In this document: one piece after another, positions 44,881 to 53,602 of the stretch | Layout of the letters: each line of letters begins with the position of its first letter | Position numbering within the stretch: position 1 is the first letter of the stretch | From: Sphingomonas sp. GM_Shp_1 | GTDB taxonomy: Bacteria > Pseudomonadota > Alphaproteobacteria > Sphingomonadales > Sphingomonadaceae | Assembly: GCF_026540895.1 (NCBI RefSeq) | Contig: NZ_JALNUR010000002.1 | Location: forward strand, 124,001-188,000 | Length of the DNA stretch: 64,000 bases | Direction of reading: 5' to 3' | The notes under the pieces: model-generated | Told to the model about the DNA's origin: nothing | The model's database searches: none | What the model saw: only the letters and a program-made list of their open reading frames with translations | Made by a program: the position numbers and the translations under genes

Positions 44881-45483
44881 CTAGTCGCGCAGGAGTGCGC
44901 GGACGATCTCGGGAGCGAGCCGCTGGCGACGCTGGTGATAGCGACGCCAGCCGATGCGCAGCGCGGCGACGTCGCCGCGCTCGGCCGCCGCCGCGAGCCG
45001 CGCGAGTTCCTGGTCGGTGTCGGCGATAAGGTTGCCCTCGACGAGGCGGACCGCATGCAGGCGGGCATTGATGTCACGCATGGCCCGCAGATGCTCTTCG
45101 TTGCCCGACGCGCGGGCGAGCCGCTCGGCCAGCGCTGCCGTCGCGTTGGCGATATCGTCAGCATGCTCCTGTTCGCGCGCGCCGACGGCAAGCGTCCGGG
45201 CCGCCGATCGCAGGATGACCCCGATGACCTCCTCGTTCCAGCGATAGAGGTCGGCGAGCGCGGGCGCGTCGATCATCGGGACATGGAAGCCGCCGCCGGG
45301 ACGCGCATCGACCAGCCCTGCGCCGCACAGCTGGTTCAACGCCTCGCGTACCGGCGTCGCGCTGGTGGCAAGGCCATCCGCCAGCACGGCCGGGTCGAGC
45401 CGCGCGCCGGGTCGCAGGCCGCGCGTCAGGATCATTCGCCGGACCGCGTCATGGACCCGCTCGGTCGTGGCTCCAGCGTTCAT
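44881..45483 (-). CDS. GntR-family transcriptional regulator
   Basis: 200 residues. N-terminal GntR winged helix: VHDAVRRMILTRGLRPGARLDPAVLADGLATSATPVREALNQLCGAGLV, containing the signature TPVREAL. A helical FCD-like effector domain follows, with His and Asp/Glu scattered in LRAMRDINARLHAVRLV. ATG 45483 overlaps the phyH stop (ATGA), so it is third in the luxI-phyH-gntR operon. It would be expected to respond to a metabolite, possibly one made by the dioxygenase. The upstream extension of the frame is ignored because it lies within phyH. Confidence 0.85.
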   Translation of the reverse strand: MNAGATTERVHDAVRRMILTRGLRPGARLDPAVLADGLATSATPVREALNQLCGAGLVDARPGGGFHVPMIDAPALADLYRWNEEVIGVILRSAARTLAVGAREQEHADDIANATAALAERLARASGNEEHLRAMRDINARLHAVRLVEGNLIADTDQELARLAAAAERGDVAALRIGWRRYHQRRQRLAPEIVRALLRD

Positions 45484-46370
45484 CCGCCCGGCCGTTGCCC
45501 GGCGACGAAGGCCGCGACCATCTCGGCCTGGTCGGGCCGGAGCGCGTCGACCGCGCCGATTACCGCGTCGACGTCGTCGCCGAGCAGGATCGAGGGGCAT
45601 TGGCCCTCGTAATTGCCGAGATTGGGGCGGTGCTGGCGATAGCCGACCAGCGCGGCCAGTTCCGGCGTGAAGCTCCGCGCCACCGCCGGCGGATAGGCGA
45701 GCCACTGGTTTTCATAGGGCTTCAGCCATCCCAGCGCATAGCCGACCACCACGCCCCGCCGGATGGCGTCGCTCCGGTTCGGCCCCGCGCCGTGCAGCGT
45801 CGAGCCGAGGAAGAGCAACGCCGAGCCGGGCGCCATCGTGGCCGCGCAGGGTGCCGTCTCGGGGTCGTGCGTCGCGGCATGCCGGCCATGGCTGCGCGGC
45901 CAGACCAGCGTCGCGCCGTTGTCGGCTTCGAACTGTGTCAGCGGCCAGATCACGTTGACGAGATACTCGGTCGCGCCGGGCTCGACCCGCCACATGTCCT
46001 GGTCGCGATGCGGGACCTGCTGCGGCGCGCCGGGATTCACGGCTATCGCCTGTGCGACATTGAGCTGGAGCGTGTCGCACCATGGCGCGAGCAGCCCTTG
46101 CACCACGTCGAGCACCAGCGGGTGCATGACCATCGCCTCGGCATGCCGGGACCGGGCCAGCAGGCGGCCGAACCGCTTGGTCGTCTCCCCGTAGAAGCCG
46201 CCGCGCCCGAACGGCGTCGCCGCGAAAGCGGGCGCAAGATCGTCGTCCAGATGCGCAAGCGTCTCGCCCGGCAGCAGGTCGGGGATGATGCAATAGCCGT
46301 CTCGCAGCAGTTGCGCGCGCCAGGCCTCGGCATCCTTGTCGGGCCAGGCCGCCATCGCAAGCCCGCTCAT
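45480..46370 (-). CDS. phytanoyl-CoA dioxygenase (PhyH) family Fe(II)/2-oxoglutarate enzyme
   Basis: 296 residues from ATG 46370, which overlaps the luxI stop (ATGA). The iron site is HxD in VPHRDQDMW and a distal His in STLHGAG; the 2-oxoglutarate Arg is in IRRGVVVGYALGW. DGYCIIPDLLPGE is the usual PhyH N-terminus. Such enzymes hydroxylate small molecules or acyl chains. Tight coupling to luxI raises the idea that it modifies the AHL, its acyl precursor or a downstream product; the sequence does not prove this. Confidence 0.9.
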   Translation of the reverse strand: MSGLAMAAWPDKDAEAWRAQLLRDGYCIIPDLLPGETLAHLDDDLAPAFAATPFGRGGFYGETTKRFGRLLARSRHAEAMVMHPLVLDVVQGLLAPWCDTLQLNVAQAIAVNPGAPQQVPHRDQDMWRVEPGATEYLVNVIWPLTQFEADNGATLVWPRSHGRHAATHDPETAPCAATMAPGSALLFLGSTLHGAGPNRSDAIRRGVVVGYALGWLKPYENQWLAYPPAVARSFTPELAALVGYRQHRPNLGNYEGQCPSILLGDDVDAVIGAVDALRPDQAEMVAAFVAGQRPGG

Positions 46371-46975
46371 GCCGCAACCGCCACGGGCACTTCCGCCCCG
46401 ACGATCCCGGTCGCGGCAAGCTTCGCGCGCGTGTCCGGCTCGATCGCGATCTCGAGCGCCATGACCTCTTCGTCCCCGATCGCCTGCACGGGCCCGAGCG
46501 GGCGGCAACGCCACCCGAAGGCGAGGATCTGCCGGGACCAGCCGAGCCCGGCGATGGCGGTGTAGCGCGCGATGCCATGGGCCACGGCATGGTCGACCAG
46601 CGCCGCTACCAGCGCGTCGCGCGCCGTGCGGCGGGCGCGGGCATCGAGCGACCGGTCAAGGCAGAAGCGCGTGATCTCGAAGATCGCCGGCCCCGTCGGC
46701 GGCGCATCGGCGCACAAGCCGGGAAAGAGCGTACCGAGCAGATGCGGGCGAATCGTCGGCAGCAGCCGTGCCGAGGCACGATGCGCACCCGCCGCATCGG
46801 TTACGATGAGGTAGCGGGCTTCGCCGTCGTCGAACTCATCGAGCTCGAACCGGCCGTCGACCACTGGCACGTCCCATCCGAGCAGGTCGACGAACACGGC
46901 CTTGCGCGCCGCGAACATGCGCCGGAGGATCGGATGCTCCAGCGGTCGCGGAACGCTGCAAATCAACTGTATCAT
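46367..46975 (-). CDS. acyl-homoserine-lactone synthase (LuxI family)
   Basis: 202 residues. Conserved LuxI residues are present: the N-terminal RRMFAARKAVFVDLLGWDVP (Arg and Trp), then FELDEFDDGEARYLIV (Asp), RLLPT, and EITRFCLDR (Glu-x-x-Arg-Phe). It makes an AHL signal from SAM and an acyl-ACP. The C-terminus is Ala/Val-rich. It is first gene of a luxI-phyH-gntR operon with 4-base overlaps. The luxR homologue lies 54 bp upstream on the same strand, a tandem layout common in alphaproteobacteria. Confidence 0.93.
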   Translation of the reverse strand: MIQLICSVPRPLEHPILRRMFAARKAVFVDLLGWDVPVVDGRFELDEFDDGEARYLIVTDAAGAHRASARLLPTIRPHLLGTLFPGLCADAPPTGPAIFEITRFCLDRSLDARARRTARDALVAALVDHAVAHGIARYTAIAGLGWSRQILAFGWRCRPLGPVQAIGDEEVMALEIAIEPDTRAKLAATGIVGAEVPVAVAA

Positions 46976-47029
46976 GGCGGCTCCCCTTGCTGTGCCGTCG
47001 CCATGATCACGGGCCGGGTCGGCGCCCGC

Positions 47030-47800
47030 CTATCCCGGAAAAGGGGGATGGCCGGGGCGAAGCACGTCGCGGAAGCTGATCGTCCCGTCGAACAACGTCC
47101 GGATCACCAGCAATGTCCGCTTGTTCACTTCATATCGCTCGCAGGCCTGCCGGACATGGCAGGTGATCGTCTCCTCGCTCACCCCGAGGATTCGGCTGGT
47201 CTCCCAATCGGTCTTGCCCCGCGCGATCCACAGTACGCAGTCGCGCTGCCGATCGGTCAGGCTGGGCGCAGGCTCGACGCGCGCGCCGCGCGCCATCCAC
47301 AGCCGCCGCGCCGCCTCGAACGCGAACGCGCCGGCCAGCTGGGCGAGCGGCAACGCCTCGGGCGTAATGGTCTGGCCCGCGCCGAGCGCGAACGAACAGG
47401 AACCATGCGCCTCGCCGGGGACGTTCGCCGGCACGGTGAAGCCATCGCCGAGCCCCTGCTCGCGGCCCAATGCGAGCGTCCGGCGATCGGCGGCGGTCAG
47501 CGGGATCATCGCCGGGATGCGCGACCAGCAGAAGCCGACGCTGGTTACATGACTGGCGCGGTGGACCGGGTCCGAAACGCCGAGCCGGTTCGCCTCATAA
47601 TAGTCGACCCATTCCGGCGGGTAATCATGCAGGAGGATCGCCTCGCCCCGTGCCGCGCGCAGGTCGACATGGTGCGTCAGCGCGAAATGGTCGAAGCCGA
47701 GATGGCGAGTGATCCGCCTCATCGCGCCAGTCAGGTCGTCGACGTCGCGCGCGGCGTCCACCAGGTCCATCAGCTCGAACGCCATCGCACGCATCTGCAT
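47030..47800 (-). CDS. LuxR-family quorum-sensing regulator
   Basis: 256 residues from ATG 47800 (a TTG at 47833 would add 11 residues). The autoinducer-binding domain has YPPEWVDYYEANRLGVSDPV, matching the conserved Trp, Tyr and Asp-Pro of AHL receptors. The C-terminal LuxR helix-turn-helix is LTDRQRDCVLWIARGKTDWETSRILGVSEETI...VNKRT, with the G-K-T-x-x-E-I-like core. It sits directly upstream of luxI. No lux-box palindrome was seen between them (46976-47029), so the operator may lie elsewhere or differ. Confidence 0.92.
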   Translation of the reverse strand: MQMRAMAFELMDLVDAARDVDDLTGAMRRITRHLGFDHFALTHHVDLRAARGEAILLHDYPPEWVDYYEANRLGVSDPVHRASHVTSVGFCWSRIPAMIPLTAADRRTLALGREQGLGDGFTVPANVPGEAHGSCSFALGAGQTITPEALPLAQLAGAFAFEAARRLWMARGARVEPAPSLTDRQRDCVLWIARGKTDWETSRILGVSEETITCHVRQACERYEVNKRTLLVIRTLFDGTISFRDVLRPGHPPFPG

Positions 47801-48017
47801 CGCGCGGCACCCCGGCCCAGGGCGGCGTTTCAAGCCACCGGCGATCCCCCGGCCGTCCTTTTCTTCCCCCTCGCGCGCCTCTCCGGCTTCTCACCCCGGC
47901 CGCGCGGCTGCTGCCCGAGCCTGGGAGGCTATCACAGCCATAACCTTGGCGAAACGAAATACCCGTCCGGAACGGCGTTGACTCGCAACCAAGCGGATAT
48001 CCCCGCTTGGCAACGGC

Positions 48018-48852
48018 GTGACTGAATGGCCGTATCCGATCGACTGGCGCGATCCCGCGCCCTACCGGCAGCTTGCCCGCACCGATCGCGCCGGCCTGAT
48101 GTGGGAATGGCTTCGCCGCGATCCTGCCTATGTCGCATGGTACACCCGCGCCAGCACCGCGACCCGTGGTGCGGTGACGCCCTCCGCCGCGCTCCAGCGC
48201 TGGGGGGTGCACTTTCGCCGAGGACCCGGGGATCGGCGCGCCCGCCGCACGGATCCTGTGGCACGAGGCGCTCGATCCCGGCACGCTGTCCGTCACCGTC
48301 ATGCCGGCCTCCGGTCCGGATCCCGACGCCGTCAACCTCAACCGGCTGGCGCCGTGGCTGACCGTCGTCGAGGGCCGGGACGCGCGCGAGCATGCCGTCC
48401 TGTCCGATGGCTGGCGCCGCATCCGCGTCGATGTCGAGGCCGGCACCCTCAGGGCCGGCGGCACCGTTATCCTGGCGTACCGGTTGCACGGGCTATGCTC
48501 CACCGAGTCCCGGCTGCTGCCGCTCAGGCGGCTCGTTACCCTGTGCCGCGCCGGCTGCTTTGCCGCGACGCTCTTTCCCCCGGATCGGCGCATGCCGCGC
48601 TGGATCGAGTTCCTGCGGGTCGCCGATGCCCGGACGAGCGGCGCCAGCTACCAGGACATCGCCGCCGTCCTGTTCGGCGAGGTGCGCACCCGTCGCGACT
48701 GGCATGCGCCCGGACGGTCGCTGCACTCGCAGGTCCGCCGCCTCGTGGCCGGTGCGAGCGCCATGGCAGCCGGGGGCTATCGCGACCTGCTGCGCCGGCG
48801 TGGCGCAGGCCAGCGGTCGAACGGATGCGGCATCCGCAGGCCGGAAGACTGA
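48018..48852 (+). pseudogene. DUF6499/DUF2285 regulator-like gene with one-base frameshift
   Basis: The N-terminal half (WPYPIDWRDPAPYRQLARTDRAGLMWEWLRRDPAYVAWY, start GTG 48018) and the DUF2285 half (LNRLAPWLTVVEG, DGWRRIRVDVEAG, then ASYQDIAAVLFGE and HSQVRRLVAGA) lie in different frames. Removing one T from TTT at 48213-48215 restores a continuous reading RWGVHFAEDPGIGAP. Intact relatives are single genes encoding transcriptional regulators of integrative elements. Either a real inactivating indel or a base-call error; the rest of the reading frame is well preserved, so the change is recent. Confidence 0.75.
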
Positions 48853-48907
48853 GCCTGCCGGGCGGCTTGGTTCCCATTTCCGCCTGCGCGGGCTAGATTG
48901 GCACGTG

Positions 48908-49807
48908 ATGCGAAGCGACCTCGAACACCTGCCGGACAAGAAGCGCCGCGATCTCGATCGGATCGTCGCAGTGCTGTTTGCCGAGTTCGAGCAGGCGACG
49001 TCGCTGTCGACCCAGAAATGGCGGCGACAGGGCCGCATCCTCAAGGTCATCCTGTACGGCTCCTATGCGCGCGGCGACTGGGTCGACGATCCGATCGGCG
49101 GCTACCAGTCGGACTATGACATCCTCGTCGTCGTCAGCGACGAGCGGCTGACCGAGCCGGGCGAGTTTTGGTCCAAGGCCGACGACCAGTTCGTCCGCGA
49201 GGTGACGATCTCGAAGCGCATCTCGGCACCGGTCACCTTCATCGTCCACAGCCTTGCCGATGTGAACAACCAGCTGACGCAAGGCCGGCCCTTCTTCATC
49301 GACGCGATCGACCAGGGCATCGCGCTCTACGAGGTCGAGGACTATCCGTTCGTCACGCCCCAGCCGCTCGAGCCCAAGGCCGCGCTGGCGGAGGCGCGGA
49401 AACATTTCGACCAGTGGTTTCCCGGCGCTAGCGGGCTACTGGATACCGCGAAATACGCCGCGTCACAGGGGCGGCTCAACGAGGCGGCCTTCCATTTCCA
49501 TCAGGCGACCGAACGCTTTTATCACTGCCTGTTGCTGACCCTGACGCTGTACAGCCCGAAGTCGCACAAGCTGAACTTCCTGCGCAGCCAGGCCGAGCCG
49601 CTGGTCCACGAACTCATCGCCGTCTGGCCGCGCGATACGCGCTTTGCCCAGCGCTGCTTCGAGCTGCTCCGCCAGGCCTATGTCAACGCGCGCTATTCGC
49701 CCCACTACAAGGTGACGCCCGCCGAGCTCGAATGGCTGGCCGAGCGCGTCGAGCTGCTCCAGCAGCTGGTCAAGCACGCCTGCGAAGCACGGCTCGCCTC
49801 GGGCTGA
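48908..49807 (+). CDS. fused MNT nucleotidyltransferase and HEPN domain protein
   Basis: 299 residues. N-terminal minimal nucleotidyltransferase: GSYARGDWVDDP (about 52-63), then SDYDILVVVSDE with the catalytic Asp pair. The C-terminal HEPN domain (about 165-295) has the helical core AKYAASQGRLNEAAFHFHQATERFYHCLLL and ends with the R-x3-H motif ARYSPHYKVTPAELEWL. As separate genes MNT and HEPN form toxin-antitoxin pairs in which the NTase adenylylates the RNase HEPN toxin; here both are in one chain. It sits 55 bp after the DUF2285 gene in the conjugative-element core. The role (self-inactivating toxin, or nucleotide-signal sensor) is inferred. Confidence 0.9.
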   Translation: MRSDLEHLPDKKRRDLDRIVAVLFAEFEQATSLSTQKWRRQGRILKVILYGSYARGDWVDDPIGGYQSDYDILVVVSDERLTEPGEFWSKADDQFVREVTISKRISAPVTFIVHSLADVNNQLTQGRPFFIDAIDQGIALYEVEDYPFVTPQPLEPKAALAEARKHFDQWFPGASGLLDTAKYAASQGRLNEAAFHFHQATERFYHCLLLTLTLYSPKSHKLNFLRSQAEPLVHELIAVWPRDTRFAQRCFELLRQAYVNARYSPHYKVTPAELEWLAERVELLQQLVKHACEARLASG

Positions 49808-50171
49808 TCGCCTGATCTCCAGGTAAAGCAGGCAGTTGGCGCCCCGGGCGCTGGCGCACCCGGTCGTGCTCTTGCGGCACGCCGCCGAGCCGCGGCTGCG
49901 TCTCGGCCATTCGGCGTCGATCACTGGCGCAAGGGTGCGGTCGCCGCTGGCGCGGCGGCGTCGTGGGTCGGGGCCTCCCCGGTCAGCGGGAGTGGCCGGC
50001 GCGCCCGCCTAGGCCCGGCACGGCCGGCGGCAACCCGCAATCCTTGCGGGTGCTCCAGTGCCTTTCGCCCTGCGGTGCCGCCGCCCGCTCGAACCGGGCC
50101 TTCCGGTCGCTCGTCGCCGCCCACCCCCCGCTGTCCGGGGAGCCATGCTGGGCGGGGAAGGAGATCGGGAC
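49808..50171. other. non-coding stretch upstream of ardC
   Basis: 364 bp of very high GC. No credible gene, RNA or repeat is visible. It should contain the promoter for ardC and following genes. Confidence 0.5.
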
Positions 50172-51128
50172 ATGCACAGGAACACCCATGAACGTCGTGT
50201 CTCGGGAGAGCGCCGGGACACGCACCGGGATCGCGCGTCGCTTTACGACAAGGTGACGGGACGGATCATCGCCGACCTGGAGGCGGGGCATGTGCCCTGG
50301 GTCCAGCCATGGGGAACCGACGGATCGGGTATCGGTACCGGCCTGCCGCGCAATGCGCTGACCGGCCGGCCCTATTCGGGGATCAACATCCTGATCCTGT
50401 GGGGCGAGGTCATCGCCAGGAGCCATCCGTCGCAGGGCTGGCTGACCTTCCGGCAGGCGCTGGCGGCGGGCGGCCATGTCCGCAAGGGCGAGGTTGGAAC
50501 GACCGTCGTCTATGCCGACCGCTTCGTGCCCGAGGCGGAGAAGGAACGTACGCTCGCCGAGGGCGGCGACGCCCGCGCAGTTCCCTTCCTCAAGCGCTTC
50601 ACCGTCTTCAACGCCGCGCAATGCGAGGGGCTGCCCACCAATCTCGCCGCCGATCCGTCGCCCTTGCCCGAGCGCGAGATCGTGCCGGTTGCCGAGGAGG
50701 TCATCGCGGCCTCCGGCGTCGCGTTCCGGGTCGGTGGCGACAAGGCCTATTATGCGCCGTCGCAGGATATCGTCGTCGTGCCGCCGCAGCCGGCCTTCTT
50801 CGACCAGGTCAATTACTACCGGACCTGCCTCCACGAACTGACCCATGCGACGGGCCATCGCGCGCGGCTGGGTCGTGACCTGTCCAGCGCCTTCGGGACG
50901 CCCGGCTATGCCCGCGAGGAACTGGTCGCCGAGATGGGCTCGGCCTTTCTCTGCGCCGCACTCGGCATCGTGCCGACCGTCCGCCACGCCGACTATATCG
51001 CCGCGTGGCTCGCCGTTTTGCGCGAGGACAATCGCGCGATCTTCCGTGCGGCCGGGGCCGCGTCGCGCGCCGCCGACTGGTTGCTTGCCCGGCATGTCGA
51101 GGCGCAAGCCCGGGGGGTGGCGGCATGA
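50172..51128 (+). CDS. ardC: ArdC-like antirestriction protein with zincin domain
   Basis: 318 residues from ATG 50172 (GGAG upstream). The N-terminal ssDNA-binding ArdC domain has ASLYDKVTGRIIADLEAGHVPWVQPW, then LPRNALTGRPYSGINILILWG and TFRQALAAGGHVRKGEVGTTVVY. The C-terminal metallopeptidase domain carries HELTHATGH (His221, Glu222, His225) and a later Glu in EELVAEMGSAFLC, a full gluzincin set. ArdC proteins protect incoming single strands from restriction during conjugation. It overlaps DUF2958 by 4 bases (ATGA). Position among transfer genes supports the role. Confidence 0.92.
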   Translation: MHRNTHERRVSGERRDTHRDRASLYDKVTGRIIADLEAGHVPWVQPWGTDGSGIGTGLPRNALTGRPYSGINILILWGEVIARSHPSQGWLTFRQALAAGGHVRKGEVGTTVVYADRFVPEAEKERTLAEGGDARAVPFLKRFTVFNAAQCEGLPTNLAADPSPLPEREIVPVAEEVIAASGVAFRVGGDKAYYAPSQDIVVVPPQPAFFDQVNYYRTCLHELTHATGHRARLGRDLSSAFGTPGYAREELVAEMGSAFLCAALGIVPTVRHADYIAAWLAVLREDNRAIFRAAGAASRAADWLLARHVEAQARGVAA

Positions 51129-51529
51129 CCCTCCTGCCCCCCGACCTGCGCTTCGTCCTGCGTACCAACGACCTCGCCCGCCGCGCCGCCACGCGTACCG
51201 GCCAGGCCGAGCCGGACCCCATGCCGGTGGTGAAGCTGTTCAACCCGCTGGGCGCCGGAACCTGGCTGGCGACCGAGCTCTGGGAAGACGGCGACACGCT
51301 GTTCGGCCTCGCCGATCTCGGCTTTGGCTGTCCCGAGCTCGGTGCTTTCTCGCTGCGCGAACTCGCCTCGCTTCGCTTGCCCTATGGGCTTCAAATCGAG
51401 CGCGACATCGGCTTCGAAGGTCTCGTCCCGCTCTCGGTCTGGGCGGCGACCGCACGGAGCGCCGGGTCGATCATCTGGGCAGAGGCACTGCTGCGGCGGC
51501 CCCAGCCTGCCGGGCCGGGCGGCGGATGA
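51125..51529 (+). CDS. DUF2958 domain protein
   Basis: 134 residues. It has the family pattern LLPPDLRFVLRTNDLARR followed by PVVKLFNPLGAGTWLATELWEDGDTLFGLADLGFGCPELGAFSLRELA (broken here by name only). DUF2958 proteins sit beside ArdC in many conjugative elements and have no established activity. ATG 51125 overlaps the ardC stop. Confidence 0.9.
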   Translation: MTLLPPDLRFVLRTNDLARRAATRTGQAEPDPMPVVKLFNPLGAGTWLATELWEDGDTLFGLADLGFGCPELGAFSLRELASLRLPYGLQIERDIGFEGLVPLSVWAATARSAGSIIWAEALLRRPQPAGPGGG

Positions 51530-52366
51530 CCCGGGCGAAGGGGAGTCGGTCGCCGTCGCACCGGCTCCCCCGATACGGCGCTGGCCAACGGGATAGTCTC
51601 GCGACGCGCTGGCGCGACCAAAGCGGCAGGGCCTGACAAAATATCGCGCGCCGCCGCCCCGCTGCGGGGGCGACGGCGCGCTGTCGAAAAGGAAACAATC
51701 GCCTGTGGTCGCGATGCCCTCCATTGACGAAGAGACCGCTTATCGACGCCGACGAGGTAGTGCTGCCTCGCGAGCATCGATGTCTGCGGCGAGTATCACC
51801 GGCGTCATCGCCACGACGATCACCTCGACCCGCTCGGCATACATGGCGACGGCAGGCGGTGGCACGGGGCTAACGGACCATGCGACCCGGCGCTGACGTA
51901 CCTGAACCGCATTCCTCCGCCCGTCGGGATGTCACCACTCAGGAGGATCACGGCTCACGCAGGTCGATCAGGCCAATTGGGCGGTCGCTCTCCTCACGGC
52001 CTATGGTCTGTCATTCCCAGCCGTCGAACCGCTGCCGGACAGGGGGTGGCTTTGCTTGGTAATCGGTCTATCGGCGGCAGGATCCAGGCCCGGGATCGCG
52101 CCGATGGAACGGTGGCCGACTGGCGAATCCGACATCGATCATGGCAGCCGTCCCGACCCGTCCGGTGTCCAAGTCTCCCAAGCAAGAGCCGCCCTCCCAC
52201 GGCCTCGCCGACGGCGGGTCTGGCAGGTCCGCTCCTGTTCCCGCGCAACGGCTGCGCCGTCCTCCACGTCCGTTTCGGCCTTTCGGTGCGCGTCGTCGCG
52301 CGCCTGCCGGTCGACCGCCTGTCGAGGCCGCAAGAGGGCGGCTCTCGCGAGCAAGGAGACAGTGAC
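51530..52366. other. 837-bp gap between DUF2958 and DUF736 genes
   Basis: High GC. Frames present here give no family signal. A minus-strand ORF of 34 codons (MYAERVEVIVVAMTPVILAA onward, near 51740-51850) looks like a fragment. In related elements other small genes can occupy this slot; none is supported. No strong hairpin noted. Confidence 0.4.
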
Positions 52367-52666
52367 ATGGCACAGATTGGCAGCTTCGTCCGTGACGACA
52401 ACGGTATCTTCGCGGGCACCATCCGCACCCTGACGCTCAACACCAAGGCAACGATCCGCCCCTGCGAACGCGACAACGACCGCGCCCCCGACCACCGTAT
52501 CTACGCCGGTGCGATAGAGATCGGCGCGGCCTGGACCAAGGCCGCGCGCGAGAGCGGCACCGAGTATCTCAGCCTCAAGATCGACGATCCCTCGCTGCCC
52601 GCACCCATCTACGCACAGCTGGTGCAGGGCGACGGCGCGGAGTGGAAACTCATCTGGTCCCGCTGA
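52367..52666 (+). CDS. DUF736 domain protein
   Basis: 99 residues from ATG 52367 with AAGGAG upstream. It opens MAQIGSFVRDDNGIFAGTIR and ends GAEWKLIWSR, both hallmarks of DUF736, a small conserved protein of conjugative and plasmid loci with no proven function. It stands in the usual order before the HTH and TraF genes. Confidence 0.93.
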   Translation: MAQIGSFVRDDNGIFAGTIRTLTLNTKATIRPCERDNDRAPDHRIYAGAIEIGAAWTKAARESGTEYLSLKIDDPSLPAPIYAQLVQGDGAEWKLIWSR

Positions 52667-52793
52667 CCGGCCGGGGGGGTGTCGAAGACCGCCGATGCGG
52701 TTTCCGACACTCCCGTCGCGAGGCCGGTTCCCGCAGTCCTGGGGTCCCAGGCGACCGATCCCGGGTCGCCGATTTGCTAAGGACACCGCAAGC

Positions 52794-53024
52794 ATGGACC
52801 TCGACGACGAGATCGCCCGCGCGGACCGCGCCAAACGCGGCTCACCCTTCCTTAACACCGACCAGGCCGCCGCCTATCTCAAGCTGTCGGGCCGGCAGTT
52901 GAAGCGCCTGCGCCGCGCCGGCAAGGGGCCGGTCTATCGCCGCCACAGCCGCTTCGTCCAATATCATATCGACGACCTCGACGGCTGGAGCCGAGACCAT
53001 GCCGGACGGGAGTTCGAACGATGA
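52794..53024 (+). CDS. excisionase-like helix-turn-helix protein
   Basis: 76 residues. A MerR/AlpA-type HTH is evident: FLNTDQAAAYLKLSGRQLKRLRRAG, then GPVYRRHSRFVQYHIDDLDGWS, the wing plus helix of Xis/AlpA-like proteins. In conjugative elements it is often found here, and might regulate excision or the traF operon. Its stop overlaps traF (ATGA). Confidence 0.88.
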   Translation: MDLDDEIARADRAKRGSPFLNTDQAAAYLKLSGRQLKRLRRAGKGPVYRRHSRFVQYHIDDLDGWSRDHAGREFER

Positions 53025-53602
53025 GCGCGCGTCGAACCGGCATCGGGGGCACGCCGCTGCTCGACTGGGGCGACACGCTGCGCGCCGCCAAGGCAACGCA
53101 CCGTCGCCGGGTCCGGCGGATCGGGATCGGCGCGGCCGGGATCGCTGTCGTGCTGTCGACCGTCGCGCTGCCGCCCGCCCCCCGCCTCGTCTGGAACGCG
53201 AGCGCCAGCGCGCCGATCGGCCTCTATGCGGTCTCCCCCGGCACCGCGGCACGGCCCGGCGACATGGTGGTCGCGCGACTGCCCGAGCCCTATCGGCGGC
53301 TCGCTGCCACGCGCCGCTACGTGCCTTTGAACGTGCCGCTGGTGAAGCGGGTCGCCGCTATCGCTGGCGACGAAATCTGTGCGCTGGGGCGCCGCGTCTT
53401 CGTCAACGGGCGGCCGGTCGCCGAGCGACTGGACGTTGATCGCGCGGGGCGCCCGTTGCCGCATTGGTCGGGATGTCGGCGGCTGCGCGGGGACCAGCGC
53501 TTCCTCCTGATGGACGCGCCCGACTCGTTCGACGGACGCTACTTTGGGGTGACCGAGGGTGTCGACATTGTCGGCAAGGCGCGGCTGCTATGGGCACGGT
53601 GA
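53021..53602 (+). CDS. traF: TraF-type conjugal pilin peptidase (S26 family)
   Basis: 193 residues. One membrane anchor at about 33-52 (GIGAAGIAVVLSTVALPPAP). S26 active-site Ser63 is in NASASAPIGLY and Lys109 in PLVKRVAAIAGDEIC, the serine-lysine dyad of leader peptidases. The DAPDSFDGRYFGVTEG C-terminal box is conserved in TraF/LepB. It cyclises/matures the TrbC pilin in P-type systems. It overlaps the HTH gene (ATGA) and the transglycosylase gene by 13 bases. Confidence 0.92.
   Translation: MSARRTGIGGTPLLDWGDTLRAAKATHRRRVRRIGIGAAGIAVVLSTVALPPAPRLVWNASASAPIGLYAVSPGTAARPGDMVVARLPEPYRRLAATRRYVPLNVPLVKRVAAIAGDEICALGRRVFVNGRPVAERLDVDRAGRPLPHWSGCRRLRGDQRFLLMDAPDSFDGRYFGVTEGVDIVGKARLLWAR

Noticed and set aside
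45495..46565. 356-codon open frame on the plus strand
   Set aside because: Antisense to phyH.
46976..47029. lux box between luxR and luxI
   Set aside because: Looked for a roughly 20-bp palindrome of lux-box type; none was visible in the 54 bp.
46577..48025. 482-codon open frame on the plus strand
   Set aside because: Antisense to luxI and luxR, both with conserved residues.
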